Source: Tomitella biformata AHU 1821
Lineage (GTDB): Bacteria > Actinomycetota > Actinomycetes > Mycobacteriales > Mycobacteriaceae
Assembly (NCBI RefSeq): GCF_000524475.1
Contig: NZ_BAVQ01000035.1
Location: 1-64,000 of the forward strand
Direction: 5' to 3'
DNA length: 64,000 nucleotides
In this document: positions 58,673-64,000 of the stretch, piece by piece
Layout of the letters: every line of letters begins with the position of its first letter
Numbering within the stretch: position 1 is the stretch's first letter
The notes under the pieces: model-generated
Told to the model about the DNA's origin: nothing
Seen by the model: the letters and a program-made list of their open reading frames with translations, nothing else
Database searches by the model: none
Made by a program: the position numbers and the translations under genes

Positions 58673-60288
58673 TCCACGAGGACCTTGTCGCGCTCGTCGT
58701 CGGGATCGACGGCCGCGACGGCGACCTCCTCGGCCGCAGCGTCGTTCTGCGCTGCGCCCTCGACGGACTCGTCCTTGCGCTCGATCGAGGTCGCCAGCGG
58801 CTTCTCGACGACGAAGCACAGGATGATCGCGGCGATGATCGCCAGCGGCGTCATGTACAGGAAGATGGGTGTCAGCGCGTCGTTATAGGACTCGATGATC
58901 GGCAGCCGCAGGGCGTCGGGCAGCTGCGAGACCACGCCGGGCGTCAGGGACTGGGTGTCGGTGCCGCCGGCGGCCTCGGGCATGCGGTCGAGCAGCAGGG
59001 TCGACAGCCGCGAGGTGAACACGCTGCCGACGACCGCGGTGCCCAGGGTGGCGCCGATCTGGCGGAAGTAGTTGTTCGACGCGGTGGCGGTGCCGACCTC
59101 CTCGATGGGGAAGGAGTTCTGCACGATCAGCACCAGCAGCTGCATCATGGTGCCCAGGCCGACGCCCATCACCGCGATGTACACGCAGATCAGCCAGACG
59201 GGGGAGCCGACGGTGACGGTGGAGAGCAGGAACAGGCCCAGGGCCAGGATCAACGCGCCGGCGATCGGCAGCTTCTTGTACTTGCCGGTCTTGGACACGT
59301 ACTGCCCCGCGATGATGGAGGTCACGAGCAGCCCGCCCATCATCGGGATCATCAGCAGCCCGGCGACGGTGGCGCTGTGGCCGGTCACCATCTGCAGGTA
59401 CGTCGGCAGGTAGGACAGCGCGCCGAACATCGCGACGCCGGTCAGCAGTCCCGCGACGGTGGTGAGGTTGAAGTTGCGGTCCTTGAACAGGTGCAGCGGC
59501 ATCACCGGCTCCTCGGCGCGGCGCTCGATGAACACGAACAGCACGAGGGCGGCCACCGAGACGGCGGCCAGCGCCAGGATCGTGGGTGAGGTCCAGGCGT
59601 ACTTGGAGCCGCCCCAGGTGGCGAACAGGACGATAGTGGTCGTCGCGACGGCGAGCACCGCCATGCCGGCGGTGTCGATCCGGGCCTTGACCTGCGCGCG
59701 CTTGGGCAGCCGCAGGAAGACCGCAGCGGCGATGAACGCCAGCAGGCCGATCGGCAGGTTGATCCAGAACACCCAGCGCCAGCCGGGGCCCTCGGTGAAC
59801 CAGCCGCCGAGCAGCGGGCCGGCGACGGAGGACACCGCGAAGACGCCGCCCATGATGCCCATGTACTTGCCGCGCTCGCGGGCCGGGACCACGTCCGCGA
59901 TGGTGGCCTGCGACAGGATCATCAACCCGCCGCCGCCGATGCCCTGGATGACGCGGGCGACGATCAGCCACGTCATGTCCGGGGCCAGCGCGCCCACGAG
60001 GGAGCCGCCGATGAAGATGCCGATCGCGATGAGCAGCAGCGACTTGCGGCCGAAGAGGTCGCCGAGCTTGCCGTAGACCGGCATCATGATCGTCGACGCC
60101 AGGATGAAGGCGGTGATCACCCACAGCATCTGGTCGATGCCGTGCAGCTCGCCGACGATCGTTGGCAGCGCCGTGCTCAGCACCGTCTGGTTGAGCGAGG
60201 CGAGCAGCATGGTGAGCATGAGGCCGCCGAAGACGAGCATGATGCCGCGTTGCTTCTGCTTCTCCTCGTGTGTGGCTGTGGTGGTCAT
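58669..60288 (-). CDS. DHA2-family (EmrB/QacA-type) multidrug exporter
   Basis: The 539-residue major facilitator has fourteen predicted helices. Family motifs are visible: LNQTVLSTALPTIVGEL in helix 1, YGKLGDLFGRKSLL between helices 2 and 3, and RVIQGIGGGGLMILSQATIAD in helix 4, with the antiporter motif GPLLGGWFTEGPGWRWVFWI in helices 5-6. It should export drugs or lipophilic compounds in exchange for protons. The ATG overlaps the TetR stop by four bases. Confidence 0.9.
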   Translation of the reverse strand: MTTTATHEEKQKQRGIMLVFGGLMLTMLLASLNQTVLSTALPTIVGELHGIDQMLWVITAFILASTIMMPVYGKLGDLFGRKSLLLIAIGIFIGGSLVGALAPDMTWLIVARVIQGIGGGGLMILSQATIADVVPARERGKYMGIMGGVFAVSSVAGPLLGGWFTEGPGWRWVFWINLPIGLLAFIAAAVFLRLPKRAQVKARIDTAGMAVLAVATTTIVLFATWGGSKYAWTSPTILALAAVSVAALVLFVFIERRAEEPVMPLHLFKDRNFNLTTVAGLLTGVAMFGALSYLPTYLQMVTGHSATVAGLLMIPMMGGLLVTSIIAGQYVSKTGKYKKLPIAGALILALGLFLLSTVTVGSPVWLICVYIAVMGVGLGTMMQLLVLIVQNSFPIEEVGTATASNNYFRQIGATLGTAVVGSVFTSRLSTLLLDRMPEAAGGTDTQSLTPGVVSQLPDALRLPIIESYNDALTPIFLYMTPLAIIAAIILCFVVEKPLATSIERKDESVEGAAQNDAAAEEVAVAAVDPDDERDKVLVD

Positions 60289-60920
60289 GGGGTGGGCCTC
60301 GTGACTTCCTGGAAAATGTGAGTTAGTCCGCGGACGATCACGGTCTCTTCGGCCGGGTCGGACGCGTTGATCAATTTGGGGACCGCCACGCGCATGACGG
60401 CGCTGGCGGTGAGGATGACTAGCTGGGCGGCGTCGTCGAGGTCTGGGCTGCCGCGCCATCGGGGCTGTTCCGCGAGGCGGTCCACGACGAGGTCCTGCAC
60501 CAGGTGCCGCACATCCTCGACGTGGGCCATGCCCTTGCGCACGAGGACGTCGTGTTTGCGCATCAGGGCGCGGCGTTGCTCGGGGCCGCTGCCGGCCGTC
60601 GCGTCACGGAACACGGAGATCAGGAGGAAGGCGACCTTCTCGACGAGGTCGTCGCCCTCCTCGAGCACGAAGCCGGCGGCCAGCTCGTCGTCGATCTCCG
60701 GCGGGCGCTGGCCCAGGATGGCGTCCTCCTTCGAGCCGAAGTAGTTGAAGAAGGTCCGCTGGGAGATGTTCGCCTGCTCGGCGATGGTGTCCACCGACAC
60801 GTCGGCGAGCTGGTCGTGGGCCAGCGCGAGGCGGGCCGCGGCCTCATGGATGGCGTGCCACGTCTGCTCGCGTTTGCGCTCCCGCAGGGACGGACGGGCG
60901 GCCGTCGAGTTTTCGCTCAT
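60285..60920 (-). CDS. TetR-family repressor of the exporter
   Basis: The 211-residue TetR protein has a helix-turn-helix at about 42-62 (VSVDTIAEQANISQRTFFNYF) and a helical ligand domain. It is co-transcribed with the DHA2 exporter through an ATGA overlap. Two palindromic sites overlapping its own promoter (60927-60956) make autorepression and induction by an exporter substrate very likely. Confidence 0.88.
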   Translation of the reverse strand: MSENSTAARPSLRERKREQTWHAIHEAAARLALAHDQLADVSVDTIAEQANISQRTFFNYFGSKEDAILGQRPPEIDDELAAGFVLEEGDDLVEKVAFLLISVFRDATAGSGPEQRRALMRKHDVLVRKGMAHVEDVRHLVQDLVVDRLAEQPRWRGSPDLDDAAQLVILTASAVMRVAVPKLINASDPAEETVIVRGLTHIFQEVTRPTP

Positions 60921-60926
60921 GCAGAG

Positions 60927-60956
60927 TTACAGTACAGCAAAGATGCAGTCCTGCAA
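60927..60956. promoter_or_regulatory. Tandem TetR operators over the tetR promoter
   Basis: TTACAGTACAGCAA (60927-60940) and ATGCAGTCCTGCAA (60943-60956) are two imperfect palindromes 16 bases apart centre to centre. They match each other in inverted orientation at 10 of 14 positions. On the minus strand TTGCAG and TACTGT lie at -35 and -10 spacing (16 bases), 8 bases before the ATG, so repressor binding would cover the promoter. Confidence 0.6.
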
Positions 60957-61037
60957 TATTAATGTGAGGTAGGTAATCGCGGAGCCGGACGCGGTGAAAC
61001 GGAGATGGGCGGTCCGCCCCGCGTGGGAGCATGGACC

Positions 61038-62462
61038 ATGGCCCTGATGTCGCCCGTGGATGCGGGATTCCTGCTGATCGAGTCCCGCGAGCACCCGATG
61101 CACGTGGGCGGGCTCTCGCTGTTCACGCCGCCGAACGGGATGGACCCCAGCGAGTTCGCGCGGTCCCTCCACGACGCGTTCCGCGGGGTCGAGGACATCC
61201 GGCCGATCTTCCGGCGCAAGCCCGGCCAGCTGCTCTCGAGCTTCTCGCCGGTGAGCTGGGCCGAGGATTTGGACGTGGACCTGGAGTATCACGTGCGCCT
61301 GCTCGCCTTGCCCAAGCCGGGGCGCGTGCGCGAGCTGCTGGAATTGGCCTCGATGCTGCACGGCACGCTGCTGGATCGGCACCGCCCGTTATGGGAGGCC
61401 TACGTGATCGAGGGCCTGGAGGATGGGCGCGTCGCGGTGTTCTCGAAGACCCACCACGCGCTGATGGACGGCGTGTCGGCCGCGCTGGCCTGGTACGGCT
61501 CGATGTCGCCCGACCCCGCCTTCCGCGACTGCGCCCCGCCCTGGCAGCGGCGTGCGCGACGCCGGCCTGCCGCGCCGGCCGAATCCGGCGGCTTCAATCC
61601 GCTGGCGGGTGTGGGCGCTGTGCTGCGGACCGCCCGCGACGTCGCGGGCGTGGGGCCCGCGCTGGTGGGCGAGGGCCTGCTGATGCTGCGGGAAGACGCT
61701 GCGGCGCAACCGTTCCAGGCGCCGCCCAGCATCTTCAACGTCCCGATCACCGGGGCGCGGCGGTTCGCCGCGCAGTCCTGGCCCAAGGGGCGGGTGCTCA
61801 CCGTCAGCAAGGGCGCGGGTGTCTCGTTCAACGACGCGGTGCTGGGTATCTGCTCCGGGGCGCTGCGCCGCTACCTCCTAGAGCTCGACGCGCTGCCGGA
61901 GAAGCCCCTGATCGCGATGGTCCCGGTGTCGCTGCGGGGCATCGGGCCCGGCGGGCTCGCCCGGGGCCAGGGCGAGAGCGAGCCGGGCGGGGGCAACGCG
62001 CTGGGCGCGGTGCTGTGCGACCTCGGGACCGATCTGCTCGACCCCGCGTCCCGGCTGCACCGCATCCACGAGTCGATGGGCCAGGCCAAGGCGGGCATGG
62101 ATGGGCGCACCACCTTGCAGATCACCGCGCTCAGCGGGCTCAACCTGATCGGGATGGGCCTCCAGTTCTTCCCCGGCGCGTCCCAGTTGGCGGGCCGCCC
62201 CGCGTTCAACATCGTCATCTCCAACGTGCCCGGGCCCGCGGAGGTCCAGTACTGGAACGGCGGCCGGCTGGAGAGCTCGTACCCGGCGTCGATCCCGATG
62301 GACGACCTCGCCGTGAACATCACCGTGATCAGCTACGCCGACACCCTGCAGTTCGGGATCGTGGGCTGCCGGCGCAGCGTGCCGAAGCTGCAGCGGCTGC
62401 TGGTGCACCTGGAGGACTCGCTGGCCGAGCTCGAGGACATGATCGAGCACGACGCGTATTAG
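61038..62462 (+). CDS. Wax ester synthase/diacylglycerol acyltransferase
   Basis: The 474-residue WS/DGAT enzyme esterifies an alcohol or diacylglycerol with acyl-CoA to make storage lipid. The catalytic motif HHALMDG is at 139-145; the accessory motifs RPLWEAYVIEGL (about 116-127) and FNDAVLGICSGALRRYL are present. Length is typical. ATG 61038 starts the conserved MSPVDAGFL region; GGGAG lies 9 bases upstream. The 117-base spacer to the TetR gene must hold its promoter. Its stop overlaps the convergent gene by TTAG. Confidence 0.92.
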   Translation: MALMSPVDAGFLLIESREHPMHVGGLSLFTPPNGMDPSEFARSLHDAFRGVEDIRPIFRRKPGQLLSSFSPVSWAEDLDVDLEYHVRLLALPKPGRVRELLELASMLHGTLLDRHRPLWEAYVIEGLEDGRVAVFSKTHHALMDGVSAALAWYGSMSPDPAFRDCAPPWQRRARRRPAAPAESGGFNPLAGVGAVLRTARDVAGVGPALVGEGLLMLREDAAAQPFQAPPSIFNVPITGARRFAAQSWPKGRVLTVSKGAGVSFNDAVLGICSGALRRYLLELDALPEKPLIAMVPVSLRGIGPGGLARGQGESEPGGGNALGAVLCDLGTDLLDPASRLHRIHESMGQAKAGMDGRTTLQITALSGLNLIGMGLQFFPGASQLAGRPAFNIVISNVPGPAEVQYWNGGRLESSYPASIPMDDLAVNITVISYADTLQFGIVGCRRSVPKLQRLLVHLEDSLAELEDMIEHDAY

Positions 62463-63055
62463 CCCGCGACCTCGGGGGCCGGGGCGAGTCGGCCGAACCC
62501 GATCACGGCGGAGTCCTTGCGCCAGTCGACATCGTGGACGCGGATCTTGCCCAGCTCGTTGCCGCCGACGGTGGTGATGGAGTCGCCGTCCGCCGCGACG
62601 ACGATATTGGTGTGCTGGCCGACGCCGATCACGTTGTCGTAGAGCACCACATCGCCCACCGTCGGCCGATAGCTGCCGTCGGAGGGCTCGTACCTGCCCT
62701 CGGCCTGGTAGTGCTCTTGCAGCGTGTAGACGCCGGGGATGCGCCAGTGCCCCGAGTTGGGGTTGGACAGCGGCTGGCCGGCCTCGCGCATGATCCAGCT
62801 GACGAAGTCCGCGCACCAGGGCTCCGTGACGCCCTCCGCGTAGAACGTGCCGGGCCGCTGGGTCTGGTGCTCTGCCCGCGCCAGCTCCACGATCCTGGCC
62901 TGCTCAGGGGACCATGAGCTGTCGGCTGAGGGGATGGATGCGGTGTCCCACGGGAAGTAGCGCTCGGGGGCGAGTAGCACCACGGCGGCGCCCGCGAGGG
63001 TCACCACCGCCACAAGGGCGGTGAGCCAGTAGGTGATGCGGCGGCGTCGGGTCAT
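62459..63055 (-). CDS. CHAP/NlpC-like amidase-domain membrane protein
   Basis: The 198-residue protein has an N-terminal membrane anchor (about 8-29) and an external domain with the CHAP-like catalytic Cys in EPWCADFVSW (C81) and a His in GVGQHTNIVV (H148) within a GDVVLYDN context. Such proteins cleave peptidoglycan amide bonds or related peptides. It is convergent with WS/DGAT and its start abuts a decayed binding-protein gene, with only 27 bases between. Confidence 0.8.
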   Translation of the reverse strand: MTRRRRITYWLTALVAVVTLAGAAVVLLAPERYFPWDTASIPSADSSWSPEQARIVELARAEHQTQRPGTFYAEGVTEPWCADFVSWIMREAGQPLSNPNSGHWRIPGVYTLQEHYQAEGRYEPSDGSYRPTVGDVVLYDNVIGVGQHTNIVVAADGDSITTVGGNELGKIRVHDVDWRKDSAVIGFGRLAPAPEVAG

Positions 63056-63082
63056 GCGGTCGAGGGTAGCGGCTGGCGCCTG

Positions 63083-63890
63083 GTGTGGACGGTCGCGGCG
63101 ATCGGTATCGGCGACGCGGACGTGCTGCTGGCGCTCGGCGTCACGCCGGTCATGGTCCCGGTGTGGACGGGCTCGACGGACACGGGCATCGGCGTCTGGG
63201 CGGAGTCGAGCCTTACGGGCGACCGGCCGACGGCGTTGGCGAACGGCACCACGGACTTCAGCCTGGAGTCGGTGGCGGCAGCGGACCCGGACGTCATCAT
63301 CGCCGTCGACAACGCCATCGACGAGAACCACTACGAGCAGCTCAGCGGCATCGCGCCGACGGTGCTGCATGCCGCGGACCAGACCGACTGGGTGCTGCCC
63401 TGGCAGGACGTGACCACCCGGGTCGGGGCGGCGGTAGGGCTGCCGGAGAAGGCGGCGAAGCTCGTCGCGGACACCGAGGCCGGGGTGACGCGGGCGCGGG
63501 CCGACAACCCGCAGTTCGAGGGCAAGTCGGCGGTGCTCATCACCGTCCGCCCCGACGGCTCCCTGCGCGCGTTCAGCCCCGACGCGGCCCGCTTCCAGCT
63601 GCTCACACAGCTCGGCTTCGTGCCGCCCGCCCAGCTCAGGACCACTTCCAGGACGGCGCGCTGTCCTTCGATGTGACGCCCGAGACGCTGAGCCTGCTGG
63701 ACGCGGACGTGCTGCTGGTGGACAACTACGACAAGTTCGCGGACCAGCTCGACGCGATGGGCACCTTCGGGAACCTCACCGTCGTCAAGAACGGCGGGCT
63801 GATCAAGCTGGACCCCGTCGTCAGCGTCGCCGTCTCGCTGCCGAACCCGCTCACCATCCCGTTCGTCCTCGACGCATTCGTTGAGCATCC
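63083..63890 (+). pseudogene. Decayed FepB-like siderophore-binding protein
   Basis: The reading frame from 63083 encodes the middle of an iron-siderophore ABC substrate-binding protein (GDADVLLALGVTPV, ESVAAADPDVIIAVDN, LPWQDVTTRVGAAVGLP). It lacks the signal peptide and roughly the first 50-60 residues. Near 63635-63640 the frame breaks; the continuation FQDGALSFDVTPETLSLLDA is one frame over, as if one base had been lost. After IPFVLDAFV near 63870 the expected stop does not appear and similarity ends. With both ends gone and a frameshift inside, it is best read as a pseudogene, unless the break is an assembly or sequencing error. Confidence 0.7.
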
Positions 63891-64000
63891 GGAAGTGCGC
63901 GCCCAGATTGGACTCCTCCGCGAGGGCCGCGATGGTGTCGCGCAGGGCCGCGCCCACGTAGAACCAGCCGAGCGCGTCCTGCGAGCCGACGCCGCGCTGG
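63880..64000 (-). other. Unrecognised coding fragment at the right edge
   Basis: On the minus strand codons from 63999 to about 63880 show the strong third-position G/C bias of real genes here and encode QDALGWFYVGAALRDTIAAL and a following helical stretch ending near LNECVED. No stop follows, because the frame runs into the antisense of the decayed binding protein. It may be the 3' part of a gene whose end was cut when the two remnants were joined. I do not recognise the family. Confidence 0.4.

Noticed and set aside
1-64000. CRISPR arrays, tRNA or rRNA genes, insertion sequences, integrases
   Set aside because: None seen on reading: no regularly spaced direct repeats, no cloverleaf-like segments with CCA ends, no transposase or integrase motifs.

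Overview
The window is 64 kb of high-GC actinobacterial chromosome. It carries a complete Mce lipid-import operon (YrbEA/B, MceA-F, two Mce-associated proteins and an MceG-type ATPase), ChoD-like GMC oxidoreductases, a wax-ester/triacylglycerol synthase, several FadD ligases and a separate AlkB-rubredoxin-rubredoxin reductase alkane hydroxylase set. That combination points to a mycolic-acid-containing member of the Mycobacteriales (Gordonia, Tsukamurella, Williamsia, Rhodococcus or Dietzia type). I cannot fix the genus from sequence alone. No rRNA, tRNA, CRISPR array, insertion sequence or prophage was recognised.

Layout. 0.2-2.7 kb: a phosphoribosyltransferase, then an arsenic operon (arsR-acr3-arsC). 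2.7-4.4 kb: FhuF-like Fe-S protein, YccF-like membrane protein, YjdM/PhnA zinc-ribbon protein. 4.4-8.3 kb (minus): operon of a Baeyer-Villiger-type monooxygenase, a ChoD-like GMC oxidoreductase and an acetoacetate-decarboxylase-fold protein, divergent from an AraC regulator. 9.5-15.3 kb: small conserved protein, aminopeptidase N, trans-acting enoyl-reductase-like protein, MHS transporter. 15.6-20.3 kb: operon of FadD, a DUF3556-like multispanning membrane protein and a CrtI-like FAD oxidoreductase. 20.5-22.7 kb: PucR regulator divergent from an HSDL2-like SDR, with two strong dyads between them. 22.8-30.5 kb: lipoprotein, FadD, bifunctional FadB-like enzyme, crotonase, LIP lipase, AlaDH/PNT-family protein. 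30.8-32.0 kb: an alpha/beta-hydrolase lipase.

32.0-47.6 kb (minus) is one tightly packed 14-gene unit: fadD, succinic-semialdehyde-type dehydrogenase, a second ChoD-like GMC oxidase, yrbEA, yrbEB, mceA-F, two Mce-associated proteins and mceG, with a PucR regulator upstream and a second, divergent PucR beyond it. 50.5-53.7 kb (minus) is alkB-rubA-rubB-tetR with a readable sigma-70-like promoter. 54-64 kb: ECHDC3-like crotonase, several small conserved proteins, PAP2 phosphatase, cupredoxin lipoprotein, FetB-like permease, DHA2 drug exporter with its TetR regulator and tandem operators, WS/DGAT, an amidase-like membrane protein, and a decayed siderophore-binding protein that runs into an unrecognised fragment.

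Functional reading (inference). The window looks like a lipid, alkane and sterol-like substrate uptake-and-oxidation region: import (Mce), hydroxylation (AlkB), alcohol/ketone oxidation (GMC, BVMO, aldehyde dehydrogenase), CoA activation (three FadDs), beta-oxidation (FadB-like, crotonases), lipolysis (two lipases) and storage (WS/DGAT). Two architectural habits recur: probable leaderless transcripts with a TANNNT -10 box 4-8 nt before the start codon, and convergent gene pairs sharing a four-base overlap of their stop codons (CTAG, or TTAG in one case).
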